Source: CAZXEJ01 sp964639895 (lineage in GTDB: Bacteria > Desulfobacterota_D > UBA1144 > Nemesobacterales > JADFKM01). Taken from it: a stretch of 21,043 nt of DNA. Positions within the stretch are counted from its first letter, which is position 1, and each line of letters begins with the position of its first letter. Made by a program: the position numbers and the translations under genes. The stretch is taken from assembly GCA_964639895.1 (NCBI GenBank), contig CAZXEJ010000038.1, forward strand, positions 1-21,043, written 5' to 3'. Positions 1 through 7,842 of the stretch are shown piece by piece. The notes beneath the pieces were generated by a model that was not told the origin of the DNA, searched no databases, and saw nothing but the letters and a program-made list of their open reading frames with translations.

Positions 1-527
1 CGGCGACCAGACGAGGTCTCCCCGCACACACAGCCTATGCGTCACGGACCCAGGGCGGCCGTCCCCCTTCACCATGCGAGCCGGTATCGGCCCCCGGCCA
101 GACAGCCGCACCCCTACCACGAGGCTGCATCTACCGGGAGAGAGGAGATGAGCGGGCGACATCAAGCGGCCGGGGGAGCGGCACGAAGTGCTTTTGCCGT
201 ATCAAAGCGGCCCCCCGCGCCCGTCCGGCCTCCACCCCCACCACCCCACCCAATACGACCGACGCCGCACCGACCTCGCCATCGAAGAGGCATCTTAGAT
301 GCCGATATAGAGAGGGTGACACAGTGGGCGGTTGTCCCCGGAGAGGAACACGGCCCAAGAGCGTAGCCTGCCGCTCAGCACTTGCTACCTTGATCAATCG
401 GGCCGCACCGATGCGGGCTCGGCTGCAGGGGGCCGGGGCGGTCTCCAGGATCGAGGTCTGGGACGGACAGCGGGCCGCATTGCACCCACCCTCGGCGGGC
501 GGTCCACCGCCGTGGTCGAGGCGTGCC
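1..527. other. gene-free region at left edge
   Basis: I find no convincing gene here. The open frames at 37-366 (plus) and 131-397 (minus) are low-complexity, rich in Arg, Pro or Gly, and lack a properly spaced ribosome binding site. The plus strand is C-rich between about 200 and 260. The one discrete structure is a 15-base palindrome at 289-303. The region lies downstream of the minus-strand LysM gene, and I see no hairpin followed by a T-tract that would terminate that transcript. Confidence 0.6.
289..303. repeat. 15-base near-perfect palindrome
   Basis: GGCATCT-T-AGATGCC is a perfect 7-base inverted repeat around one central base. The centre is too small for a good RNA hairpin, so a DNA-binding site is more likely than a terminator. 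No promoter or gene start sits close enough to assign a role, and chance occurrence is possible. Confidence 0.35.
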
Positions 528-1547
528 CTACAGCTCCAGATCGACTGCCACCACGTCGCCCTTTTCGATCTGGCGGTTGCTCTCTAATACGAAGCAGGTC
601 GCAAACTCCGTTCCCACGTCGAGCGCTATCACCCTTCCCAGGTAGGCGCCCGGTATGGTCACCGTGTCGTCGATGTCGGGGTCGTAGGCCGAGCGGGGAT
701 ACTTGTAGACAGACAGCACCGTACCCGGCCTCAGCCCGTCCTCGGAGCCGAGATCGACGTATATGACGTCGCCCATGCCCGAGAACTCCACGCCGTGCAT
801 GGAATCTATCACCACACCGTCGACGCGCTGGGTACCGCCTTTCATTATGACCTCCTTTACGAAGGCCTCTCTCGGACGGACCCTGGCACCGCGCGTGATC
901 TCACGGTAGGACTCCGTTATGACGGCCGCAGACAACCTCTTGCCCAGCACCGTCTCTACTCGGGCCTCTCCGATCACGGCCACCTTGTAGCCCACCTTGC
1001 GGCCGGTATGTGGGTGATGGAGCTGCTTGCTCGTTCTGAAGATGGTGAACTCGTCCCCCGGCCGGACACCGTCGGCCGAGCCTACGTTGATATAGATTCG
1101 GTCCCCTTCACCGAGCAGTATCTTGGGAGGCTCGGAAGACAGAATGGTACCCATGTGCTCCCACTCATCCGGAGAGACGAACCCCTCGCGGCCTCCTGTC
1201 GAAAGATAAAAGACCGGCGGCAGGGCGGGAGGGGCTTCGACGCTCCTCTGTCTCGGGGCGGGCGTAAGCTTTACGACGGGCAGTTGCGGGGCTTGGGCCG
1301 TGGCGACGGGTCTCTTCAGCGTGATGAGGTCGCCGGGGAAGATGCGGTTGGGATCGTCGATGTAGGGATTGAGCTCCCACAGGCGGGGCCACAACAGGGG
1401 GTTGTCGTAGAAGCGCTGCGTGATGTCCCACAGCGTGTCGCCGGGCTTGACGACGTATACGGCCTGGCCGCCCTTGGGCTCCGGGAGCCCCTGCGCCCAG
1501 ACGACGCCGCCAGCCACCAGCAGGGCGAGGAGAAGCGCGGTCCTCAT
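528..1547 (-). CDS. secreted LysM-domain envelope protein
   Basis: The predicted protein has 339 residues from the ATG at 1547. That ATG is preceded by a strong AAGGAGG; an upstream in-frame start at 1598 adds 17 residues with no such site. Residues 1-18 form a signal peptide (hydrophobic ALLLALLVAGGVVWA). One LysM domain, which binds peptidoglycan or chitin glycan, spans about 31-77 (YVVKPGDTLWDITQRFY, then NPYIDDPNRIFPGDLI). A Pro/Ala-rich linker runs to about 112. The rest contains two related segments, GDRIYINVGSADGVRPGD (148-165) and GDVIYVDLGSEDGLRPGT (259-276), that recall the C-terminal beta domain of the flagellar protein FlgT; that likeness is inference. It probably acts in the periplasm as a wall-associated structural protein. 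It is divergent from the RNase G gene. Confidence 0.85.
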   Translation of the reverse strand: MRTALLLALLVAGGVVWAQGLPEPKGGQAVYVVKPGDTLWDITQRFYDNPLLWPRLWELNPYIDDPNRIFPGDLITLKRPVATAQAPQLPVVKLTPAPRQRSVEAPPALPPVFYLSTGGREGFVSPDEWEHMGTILSSEPPKILLGEGDRIYINVGSADGVRPGDEFTIFRTSKQLHHPHTGRKVGYKVAVIGEARVETVLGKRLSAAVITESYREITRGARVRPREAFVKEVIMKGGTQRVDGVVIDSMHGVEFSGMGDVIYVDLGSEDGLRPGTVLSVYKYPRSAYDPDIDDTVTIPGAYLGRVIALDVGTEFATCFVLESNRQIEKGDVVAVDLEL

Positions 1548-1593
1548 AACTTGGTCCTCCTTCGATGCCGACTCTGGTGCAGTGTACAACATA

Positions 1594-1621
1594 ATCATAA
1601 TTTAAAAAAGGTGATTGCCAA
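1594..1621 (-). promoter_or_regulatory. sigma-70-type promoter of the LysM gene
   Basis: On the minus strand, TTGGCA (1616-1621) and TATGAT (1594-1599) are separated by 16 bases. Both boxes match the sigma-70 consensus well and sit about 45 bases upstream of the ATG at 1547. The segment is AT-rich against a high-GC background. Confidence 0.6.
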
Positions 1622-1665
1622 AATGGGCCGTCCAAGCGCTTCCGCCGGGGGCGGAAGGGCAAAAA

Positions 1666-1693
1666 TTGATAACACTCACCGATTGTCTATAAT
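1666..1693 (+). promoter_or_regulatory. sigma-70-type promoter of the RNase G gene
   Basis: TTGATA (1666-1671) and a perfect TATAAT (1688-1693) are separated by 16 bases. This predicts a start near 1700 and a leader of about 55 bases before the ATG at 1756. The leader carries GGAGAG just before the start codon. A short inverted repeat, CTTCCGC/GCGGAAG (1639-1657), lies between this promoter and the divergent LysM promoter. Confidence 0.65.
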
Positions 1694-1755
1694 AAAAGAA
1701 TGCCCGTTTCGCAGCCGCTGCCCCGCAGGTCCCAGAACCCAGCCGATGGAGAGCA

Positions 1756-3255
1756 ATGGACAGTTTCATCGTCGTGAACAAGACGTTCAGCGAGACGCGC
1801 GTGGCCGTCCTCGAGAACAATTCGGTCGCTGAGATATACATCGAGAGGCGCTCTCAGCCCCGGATGGTGGGCAACATCTACAAGGGCCGCGTAGGCCGTA
1901 TAATCCCCGGCATGCAGGCGGCCTTCGTCGACATTGGGCAGGACAAGTCGGGGTTCATCTCGGTCGAGGACGTGATGGAGGAGCCGTTCTGGGAGTTCCT
2001 GGACGGGGAAGAAAAAGAGGAAGCCCCCGCCGCCGAGACGTCCACGAGGGTACACCACCTGATACAGGACATGTTGCGCGAGGGACAGGACATACTGGTC
2101 CAAGTCATCAAGGAGCCCACCGGCGGGAAGGGTCCCAAGCTCTCCTCAAACATAGCCATACCCGGCAAGTATCTAGTGTTGCTGCCGCTCAGCGACATGA
2201 CGGGCGTCTCAAGGAAGATAACCGACAAGGACGAGCGCGAGCGCCTGGCCCGAATCGTAAGGGAAGCCAAGCCCCCCGCGATGGGCTTCATCGTGCGGAC
2301 TGCGAGCGAAGGGGTGGGGGAAGACGAGCTTCACCAGGAGATGGGCTACCTGCTCAAGCTGTGGAACAGGATAAAGGCCAAGTCGGAGAGGACGAGCGCC
2401 CCGGGGCTTGTCTACGAGGAGCCCAAGCTCAGCATAAGGGCCGTAAGAGACTTCGCAAGCAGCGAGGTCAAGAAGATAATCGTCGACTCTCGGCAGGTGT
2501 ACGAGGAGATAAGGGACTACATGAGGGAGCGGTTCGGCAACCACGAGACGGCCATCGAGTTCTACGACGAGCCGACACCCATCTTCAAGCGCTACGGCGT
2601 CGAGGAGGAGATAGGGAGGCTCACCGACAAGAAGGTATGGCTCAAGTCGGGCGGCTACCTGATAATAGACCTCGCCGAGGCCCTCACCGTGATAGACGTC
2701 AACACGGGCAAGTACCTGCGCGGTTACGAGCAGGAAGACACCGTCTACGACATCAACCGCGAGGCGGCCGTCGAGATAGTGCGCCAGATAAGGCTGCGCA
2801 ACCTGGTCGGGATAATCGTGATCGACTTCATCGACATGAAGGACACGGCCCGCAGGAGGGAGGTGTTCAACATATTCACCAACGCGCTCAAGCGCGACAG
2901 GGCCCGCTCGGTGGTACTCGAGATGTCTCCCTTCTGCGTCGTCCAGATGACCCGCCAGCGCATAAGGGAAAACCTTCTCAGCGTCATCGCCGAATCGTGT
3001 CCCACTTGCCACGGCACCGGGCTCGTGAAGTCCAAGGAGACTACGGCCTACGAGATAGCCCGCGCCGTCATGGAGTCGTCCCGCCATGGTACGGCGCGCA
3101 CGCTTACCGTCGAAGCCCACAAGGAGGTGCTGGACACGCTGCAGCGCCTCGAGGGAAACAACCTGAAAAGGCTCTGCGAGGAGCACGACCTCGAGCTCAA
3201 GATGGTACCCGTACGGGGCCACCCCTACGGGTATTACAGCGTCAAGTCCCACTGA
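1756..3255 (+). CDS. rng: ribonuclease G (RNase E/G family endoribonuclease)
   Basis: The 499-residue protein matches RNase G in length and layout, and lacks the long C-terminal scaffold of RNase E. The family cuts single-stranded AU-rich RNA in rRNA maturation and mRNA decay. An S1 RNA-binding domain covers about 37-125 (VGNIYKGRVGRIIPGMQAAF). Metal-binding catalytic aspartates lie in TVIDVNTGK (Asp314) and IIVIDFIDMKD (Asp357). The Zn-link that joins subunits is CPTCHG (415-420). The ATG at 1756 follows GGAGAG, and the start MDSFIVVNKTFSETRVAV agrees with family starts. The gene has its own promoter and is divergent from the LysM gene. About half of the isoleucine codons in its first part are ATA. 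Only shadow frames lie antisense to it. Confidence 0.96.
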   Translation: MDSFIVVNKTFSETRVAVLENNSVAEIYIERRSQPRMVGNIYKGRVGRIIPGMQAAFVDIGQDKSGFISVEDVMEEPFWEFLDGEEKEEAPAAETSTRVHHLIQDMLREGQDILVQVIKEPTGGKGPKLSSNIAIPGKYLVLLPLSDMTGVSRKITDKDERERLARIVREAKPPAMGFIVRTASEGVGEDELHQEMGYLLKLWNRIKAKSERTSAPGLVYEEPKLSIRAVRDFASSEVKKIIVDSRQVYEEIRDYMRERFGNHETAIEFYDEPTPIFKRYGVEEEIGRLTDKKVWLKSGGYLIIDLAEALTVIDVNTGKYLRGYEQEDTVYDINREAAVEIVRQIRLRNLVGIIVIDFIDMKDTARRREVFNIFTNALKRDRARSVVLEMSPFCVVQMTRQRIRENLLSVIAESCPTCHGTGLVKSKETTAYEIARAVMESSRHGTARTLTVEAHKEVLDTLQRLEGNNLKRLCEEHDLELKMVPVRGHPYGYYSVKSH

Positions 3256-3830
3256 GACAACCCCTCTCCATCCCAATCCTCGCCCGCGGCCAAAGGGTGT
3301 GACACCGCGAAGCCTAAAACCAACCCCGCTTCCCTACGAGTGCGCCAGGCAACACAACGGCGGTCGTCGCTCCAGAAATCCGCCCCTGCATCCGATGCCG
3401 GTGCGGCGCGATCCCCCCCTGAGCCGCCCGCCCCAACCGCCCACGGCCAGCCGCGCGCCGTTTACGCCTTCCAGACGCTGAAAAACGCAGCCGCCTTCGG
3501 CGGCCGGGACGTCTCGACCAAGCCCATCGCTCCCCCGTCCACCCCCCCGGGCCGTGGGGCCGCGGTGGGTCCTTTCTCCCGCCGCCCTCCCCACACATGC
3601 AAGCACTCCCTCCGCCCAGTAAGGTGTGCACGCCCCACGGCACCCCTCAGGACGATGGCACCCGGCCAGGGGCCGCCTTCTTAGCCGTAGGAGCCCGACA
3701 CTCTTCTCCCCCGTCTTGACCACACGCCGTCGGCTCGACGCACCAGCCGTCCTCCCCGTCCACTCGAGGCCCGACACTAACACTATGATAAGGCACGTGA
3801 TGGGATTATATTAAATACGTACACCAACAA
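3256..3830. other. C-rich gene-free spacer downstream of rng
   Basis: No credible gene is visible. The frames on both strands are Pro/Arg- or Gly/Arg-rich compositional artefacts. The plus strand, which is the rng transcript strand, has long C-rich, G-poor stretches (for example around 3410-3440, 3530-3560 and 3585-3620). I found no hairpin followed by a T-tract. C-rich, G-poor RNA is the known signature of Rho-utilisation sites, so Rho-dependent termination after rng is a reasonable inference. Confidence 0.5.
3807..3812 (+). promoter_or_regulatory. possible -10 element before the leader ORF
   Basis: TATATT lies inside an isolated AT-rich patch (3805-3817). It would start transcription near 3819, about 24 bases before the leader ORF at 3843. 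No good -35 box is found 16-18 bases upstream, so this is tentative. Confidence 0.3.
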
Positions 3831-3842
3831 GGTGGAGCAACC

Positions 3843-3959
3843 ATGGCAAGAGCAGACGCCCGATGCAATCCCCCGAGACCGCATACCTCAACCCGACTTG
3901 GAACACTCCGCGTATCCGGCGTCGGTCGGGCACAGGGGCGGGGAGGGCGGCAGCAGTGA
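3843..3959 (+). CDS. small leader-type ORF, 38 residues
   Basis: This short frame begins MARADARC and ends GRGGRQQ. Its ATG follows a strong AAGGTGGAG at the right distance. Its TGA (3957-3959) overlaps the GTG start (3956-3958) of the next gene as GTGA, a classic arrangement for translational coupling. The peptide is Arg-rich with no recognisable domain, so the act of translating it may matter more than the product. A possible -10 box at 3807-3812 fits a short leader. The alternative is that it is chance sequence and the downstream gene starts at an in-frame ATG at 3863. Confidence 0.4.
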   Translation: MARADARCNPPRPHTSTRLGTLRVSGVGRAQGRGGRQQ

Positions 3960-4657
3960 GGACCCCCCCTACCCACTACGCGGCGATCGCATCCCTCTTC
4001 TTTTTTCTCGCCCTTGCGGCCACCGTCGCACCGCCCGGCGGTGGGCACGTAACGCGCGCACTCGCCGCCGCCCTCCACAACTCGCCGCCGAGGATCGTAT
4101 CGATGAAGATCGTCCTCATCGACCCTTCGGACCCGAGGCAGGGGTTCCGGGCCGTCGTCGAGGCCGAAGACCCGGACGGCGATCCCGTGCGCATTCACTA
4201 CCAGTGGTACCACAACGGGAGGGAGCTCATAGGGGAGCAGGACGAGAAACTCGAGTGGCAGGAAGGGTTTAAGAAGGGCGACGAGCTGGTGCTCGAAGCC
4301 GTCCCCTTCGACGGCAAGGACGAGGGCGTCTGGAGGGCCGAGGGATCGATCAAGATACCCAACACCCCGCCCCGCATGGCTTCGGAACCCATCGGCCGCA
4401 TGGAAGACGGCGTGTTCACCATGCAGGTCGAAGCCCATGACCCCGACGGCGACCCACTGGCATACACACTCGAAGACGCGCCGCCGGGAATGGAGATCGA
4501 CCCCGCCACGGGGCGCATCACGTGGAACGTCCCGCCCGAGAGCGCAGGCGGGAAGTTCACGGTCAAGGTCACGGCCTCCGACGGCGACGGAGGCACCGCC
4601 ACCCAGGTGGTGGTGCTGACACTGCCGCCTCCGCCGACCCCACTTGCCTCCCCCTAA
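3956..4657 (+). CDS. secreted protein with two Ig-like/cadherin-like repeats
   Basis: From the GTG at 3956 (GGGAGG nine bases upstream) the protein has 233 residues and opens with a short polar stretch, then a hydrophobic segment (AAIASLFFFLALAATVA) typical of a signal peptide. An ATG at 3863 would add 31 Arg-rich residues and bury the signal, so I prefer the GTG. Two beta-sandwich repeats follow. The first carries EAEDPDGDPVRIHYQWYHNG. The second carries EAHDPDGDPLAYTLEDAPPG and IDPATGRITWNVP, the signature of putative Ig (He_PIG) domains. The Asp-rich DPDGDP turns may bind calcium. It ends in a Pro-rich tail with no anchor. It probably acts outside the inner membrane; its partner is unknown. 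Confidence 0.75.
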   Translation: MRTPPTHYAAIASLFFFLALAATVAPPGGGHVTRALAAALHNSPPRIVSMKIVLIDPSDPRQGFRAVVEAEDPDGDPVRIHYQWYHNGRELIGEQDEKLEWQEGFKKGDELVLEAVPFDGKDEGVWRAEGSIKIPNTPPRMASEPIGRMEDGVFTMQVEAHDPDGDPLAYTLEDAPPGMEIDPATGRITWNVPPESAGGKFTVKVTASDGDGGTATQVVVLTLPPPPTPLASP

Positions 4658-4759
4658 GAGCCCTCGGCCGAGAAGCCAACGCGGGACGGCAGCGACTACC
4701 TACCATCGCCAGCGGTGCGCCCGCTCACCCCGCGTGCAGGAAGGCCGCCCCCAACCACC

Positions 4760-5824
4760 CTAGGGACCGTCGCCGGCGGAAGGGTGCCGCCGGCCCGTCT
4801 CGTAGGTACGACCCTTCCACACCACCCTCCCCCGCCGCGTACGATAGGCCGAGAGGGCGAGAATCAGGGCTACGACCACGAACCCGACCACGTAGAGCGA
4901 GGGGCGTGGAGCCGCCTCGGCACCGCCGCGGCGCAGCGGTAGGACGAAGCCCACCGTGACTGCCGCCGCTACGGCCGAGACGGCCGCGAGGGGGCCCGCC
5001 GAAAGGAGGACGACGGCGCACAAGATGCCCACCGATACAAGCGGCAGGACGACCCGAAGGGCGAGCCGGCCCAGGGTGCGCCTGCGGGCCCTGCCGTCGG
5101 CGAGAAGCAGAGTATAGAGGTTCTTCGACCACCCCTGGACCAGATCGTGGAGGGAACCGTACATGCGGCAGCGCACCACTCGACGGCCGCAGGAGAAATG
5201 CAGCCTCCCACCCCGAGACTTGACCAGCCTTGCCAGCGCCACGTCCTCGACGACAGCACCCTTGACGCCACGGTGACCCCCCACGGCGTCGTAGACGGCA
5301 CGCCTGATCAGCAGGAACTGGCCGTTGCAGGCGGCCTCGTCCGAAGCCGGGTCGTTGACGCGACCGTAGTCGTAGACGGCGTCCAGCAGGTCGAATACGA
5401 CGGGCTGGACGGCGTGCTCCCAGAACCCCTCGGCTACCTGCTCGGGGCTGAAGGATACGAGATCGCACCCCTGCTCGAGCGCAAGCGCGACGGCCCGCTC
5501 CAGGGCGCCGGGATATAGCTCGGTATCGGCATCAAGCAGCAACAGCCACTGGCCGCGGGCCCGCGCCACACCGCACCACAGGGCCCAGTTCTTACCCGTC
5601 CACCCCTGCGGCACGGGGCCGGCGCTCACCGGGACGATCAAGGGAAACTCCCGCCGCAGCCTCTCCACCACGAGCGGTGTGCCGTCCCTGGAGTCGTCGT
5701 CCACCACCACCACTTCCGCAAGTTCGCACACCCTCCCTCCGCCCTGGGAGCAGACCGATCGCAGACACCGCTCGATGTTGGCCGCTTCGTTCCTCGCCGG
5801 TATGACAACGGATACGGTGACCAT
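4760..5824 (-). CDS. membrane-associated family 2 glycosyltransferase, HpnB-like
   Basis: The 354-residue protein has a GT-A catalytic domain: VSVVIPARNEAANIERCL at the start, VVVVDDDSRDGT (nucleotide binding, 38-49), the metal-binding DAD motif (98-100, LLLLDADTEL), GGHRGVKGAVVEDVALA with the probable catalytic acidic pair at 193-194, and QGWSKN (230-235) in the QxxRW position. Hydrophobic segments follow at about 257-297 and 309-327. The ending, RVVWKGRTY, together with the GWTGKNWAL motif, resembles hopanoid-associated HpnB and carotenoid glycosyltransferases. It likely transfers a sugar from a nucleotide sugar to a lipid at the inner membrane. The acceptor cannot be read from the sequence, and no hopanoid or carotenoid genes are nearby. 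AGGGA precedes the ATG. Confidence 0.85.
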   Translation of the reverse strand: MVTVSVVIPARNEAANIERCLRSVCSQGGGRVCELAEVVVVDDDSRDGTPLVVERLRREFPLIVPVSAGPVPQGWTGKNWALWCGVARARGQWLLLLDADTELYPGALERAVALALEQGCDLVSFSPEQVAEGFWEHAVQPVVFDLLDAVYDYGRVNDPASDEAACNGQFLLIRRAVYDAVGGHRGVKGAVVEDVALARLVKSRGGRLHFSCGRRVVRCRMYGSLHDLVQGWSKNLYTLLLADGRARRRTLGRLALRVVLPLVSVGILCAVVLLSAGPLAAVSAVAAAVTVGFVLPLRRGGAEAAPRPSLYVVGFVVVALILALSAYRTRRGRVVWKGRTYETGRRHPSAGDGP

Positions 5825-5902
5825 CTTCCCTGCGACTCTCCAGAGGTCGGACGTCGGCGTGCGACCGCCCCGACCGTTCCCGCCTGCATAAGCGCCCGCG
5901 TC

Positions 5903-5930
5903 TTCAGATTAGACGCATATGATGTATAAT
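5903..5930 (+). promoter_or_regulatory. promoter of the thioesterase gene
   Basis: TTCAGA (5903-5908) and a perfect TATAAT (5925-5930) are separated by 16 bases. The predicted start is near 5937, about 53 bases before the ATG at 5990. The -35 box is weak. The AT-rich segment lies between two divergent genes. Confidence 0.5.
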
Positions 5931-5989
5931 AGCTATCTCTGAACGCAGCCGCCACGACTGCGTATCCAACGGAGCAGGAAGCTTATTAG

Positions 5990-6397
5990 ATGAAGAAACA
6001 GCTCGAACCAGGCATCTTCGTCGAGAAGAAGATCGTGGTCACGCCCGAGATGGCGGCCTCGCGGTTCCACGAATCCTCACCGCCTGTTCTCTCGTCGCCA
6101 TCGCTCATAACCTACCTGCAGACCACCTGCGCCGACGCGATAGCGCCGTTTCTCGATGAGAACGAACTGGCCGTCACGGTGAGGATGGAGACGACCCACC
6201 TGGCTTCGACCCCAGTGGGGATGAAGGTGACCATACGCGCCGAGGTCGTGAGGGTGGATGACAAGAGGGTGTACTTCAAGGTCGAAGCCCACGACGAGGT
6301 GGAAAAGATCGCCGAGGGCTACAACGACATGTTCATAATAGACGAGAAGCGCTTCGAGCGGGGCGTGGAACGCAAGATCGCAAAGATGAAGTCCTGA
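5990..6397 (+). CDS. FlK-like hotdog-fold thioesterase family protein
   Basis: The 135-residue protein has the length and layout of the fluoroacetyl-CoA thioesterase (FlK) family of acyl-CoA thioesterases: a helix after VLSSPSLITYL, then THLASTPVGM, RAEVVRVDDKRVYFKVEAHD and IAEGYNDMFIID. At a constant six-residue offset from S. cattleya FlK, the catalytic Thr42, Glu50 and His76 correspond to Ser36, Gln44 and His70. The histidine is kept, the Glu is replaced by Gln and the Thr conservatively by Ser, so activity or substrate may differ. It probably acts on a cytoplasmic short acyl-CoA. A methylmalonyl-CoA epimerase gene follows 101 bases later. The ATG follows GGAGCAGGAAG. Confidence 0.8.
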   Translation: MKKQLEPGIFVEKKIVVTPEMAASRFHESSPPVLSSPSLITYLQTTCADAIAPFLDENELAVTVRMETTHLASTPVGMKVTIRAEVVRVDDKRVYFKVEAHDEVEKIAEGYNDMFIIDEKRFERGVERKIAKMKS

Positions 6398-6498
6398 GCG
6401 CTTCCCGAAGCCGCAGCCCCGTCCATGGCGCACCACGCTTGTGTGGCGTAGGGCCGCGAACGGGGGGGCGAGCGGAAGAATTCCGAGGTGACGACGCC

Positions 6499-6930
6499 AT
6501 GAGCAACGGCCGCATACAAAGCCTCTACCACATAGCGATAGCCGTCCGCGACATAGAAGAGAAGGAGAAGTTGTACGAACAGTGTCTTGGGCTGCGTGTG
6601 ACCCATCGCGAGGTCGTAGAAGAACAGGGCGTAAGGGCCACCATGCTTGAGCCCGAAGGGGGAGGCACGGCCATAGAGCTGCTCGAACCCCTGGGGGAGG
6701 ACTCTCCCATATCGAAGTTCCTGGCCAAGAGGGGCGAGGGCATACACCACATCTGTTTCTGGGTGGACGATATCGAGGCTGCGCTCGACAAGGTGAAAGA
6801 GAAGGGGCTGGCGGTAATAGACGAGACACCCCGCAAGGGTGCACACTACACGCGCGTTGCCTTCATACATCCCCGCTCCACGGGGGGAGTTCTGATAGAG
6901 CTCGCCGAGGCCGAAAAGGAAAAGGAGTAG
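6499..6930 (+). CDS. methylmalonyl-CoA epimerase (VOC superfamily)
   Basis: This enzyme interconverts the 2R and 2S forms of methylmalonyl-CoA, linking propionyl-CoA metabolism to succinyl-CoA. The 143-residue protein has the usual family length and two VOC half-domains. Expected metal ligands are present: His11 (HIAIAVRDIE), Glu60 (AIELLEPLGEDSP), the His pair 83-84 (GEGIHHICFWVDDIEAAL) and Glu134 (GGVLIELAEAE). The stretch SPISKFLAKRGEGIHHI is diagnostic. I chose the ATG at 6499 because GAGGTG lies eight bases upstream and the protein then begins in the family position; an ATG at 6439 would add 20 unrelated residues. No mutase gene is in the window. The Lys/Glu-rich tail is ordinary. Confidence 0.93.
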   Translation: MSNGRIQSLYHIAIAVRDIEEKEKLYEQCLGLRVTHREVVEEQGVRATMLEPEGGGTAIELLEPLGEDSPISKFLAKRGEGIHHICFWVDDIEAALDKVKEKGLAVIDETPRKGAHYTRVAFIHPRSTGGVLIELAEAEKEKE

Positions 6931-7469
6931 TGGGGTCCCATTCACATTCCCTTTCCACGGCATGTGTCGTCGCCTGAGGCGGAATCCCCCCGGCTGAGGC
7001 GCTCCCACCCTCGCACTACCCAGCGGAGATCTCCCTCCGCGAGGGGCCCGGAGCAACGCGGCATCCCCGCGCGCAACGACCCCCCGCCAAGGGTAGGGGC
7101 ACCATCGGGGAAGCACCGCAATCGCCGCTGTGCCGATCCCAACCCACCCCCCCCTCTCCACCACGGCCGGCGCCGCACCCCCCACCTATGCCACCCCGCT
7201 CCCACACACACTCGCCCCGCTGCCGGCGGGCGTCCCGGAGCACGCCGCAACACGACGACTCCAAGGCGCTGCACCACCGCCCCCGGCGCCCACTAGCAGC
7301 GCACCTCACCGTCCAACGCATCCGCCCGCATGAGGGTTCCACCCGGCTGGCGCCAGGGGTCAAGCATCCTCTAGGCGGCGTGCCTCCTCCCAGGGCATTC
7401 CACAGATAGACCGTATGCAGACGCAAGATGAAGCGACGACACAGGTGGGAGCGGCCGACGCCCCGGGGT

Positions 7470-7510
7470 CCGGGGCTGCGCCGCAACGGTACGCCCCGGC
7501 GCAGCCTCGG
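7470..7510 (+). repeat. 14-pair inverted repeat with 13-base loop
   Basis: The arms 7470-7483 and 7497-7510 pair over 14 positions, 13 Watson-Crick plus one G.U (7473 with 7507). The core is GGCTGCGCCG/CGGCGCAGCC. The wobble pair forms only in RNA from the plus strand; on the minus strand it becomes an A.C mismatch. It could be a terminator-like or processing hairpin or part of a small RNA. No T-tract follows. Confidence 0.45.
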
Positions 7511-7773
7511 CCTCCAAGCCGCCTCTTTATAAAGCCTCCACTCCGGGCGTCCTACTATTGACGCGGTGGATAACCACCGGCAGTGATCGGGGAAGGGAGA
7601 ACGCCAAGGCGGGGCACGAAGTGACGAGGCCCTCGGAGACGGGGTGGCCGTCTCTGCCCCACTTTCGACCGTCCATGGCAGTTTCGTCCGGGCTACGGTT
7701 CCGCAGAGTCATCCGCCAAACTCCACCGGGGGGGAGGGGACGGCGCGGCCGCGACGGGAGGTGGGTTTACATG

Positions 7774-7795
7774 AGGTAGCCTGCAGGTAGCCTGC
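7774..7795. repeat. tandem 11-base direct repeat
   Basis: AGGTAGCCTGC occurs twice with no gap. It sits just downstream of a GGGAGGTGGG purine tract. A slippage-generated repeat or a binding site are both possible. Confidence 0.5.
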
Positions 7796-7825
7796 GGTGG
7801 ACTTTACACACGGAACCCCGCGCCA

Positions 7826-7842
7826 GGGGCGAGATGCGCCCC
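7826..7842 (-). repeat. small GC hairpin downstream of tatA
   Basis: GGGGCG-AGATG-CGCCCC forms six GC pairs with a five-base loop, about 55 bases beyond the tatA stop on the tatA transcript. Without a T-tract it is not a convincing intrinsic terminator, but it could mark a 3' end after Rho termination. Confidence 0.3.

Noticed and set aside
131..397. 88-residue minus-strand frame in the left spacer
   Set aside because: No ribosome binding site, no domain, and Gly/Ala/Arg-rich composition typical of chance frames in high-GC DNA.
2209..3276. 355-codon open frame antisense to rng
   Set aside because: It is a mirror of a clear RNase G gene. High GC and codon use keep the antisense frame open, and its protein has no recognisable features.
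7016..7486. 156-residue minus-strand frame in the large spacer
   Set aside because: Extremely Gly/Arg/Cys-rich, no initiation signal, and it spans the 7470-7486 stem and a C-run; not protein-like.
7755..7779. Mini-frame ATG-AGG-TAG after a strong purine tract
   Set aside because: A two-codon frame can sequester ribosomes or tRNA in known cases, but no promoter or context supports it here.
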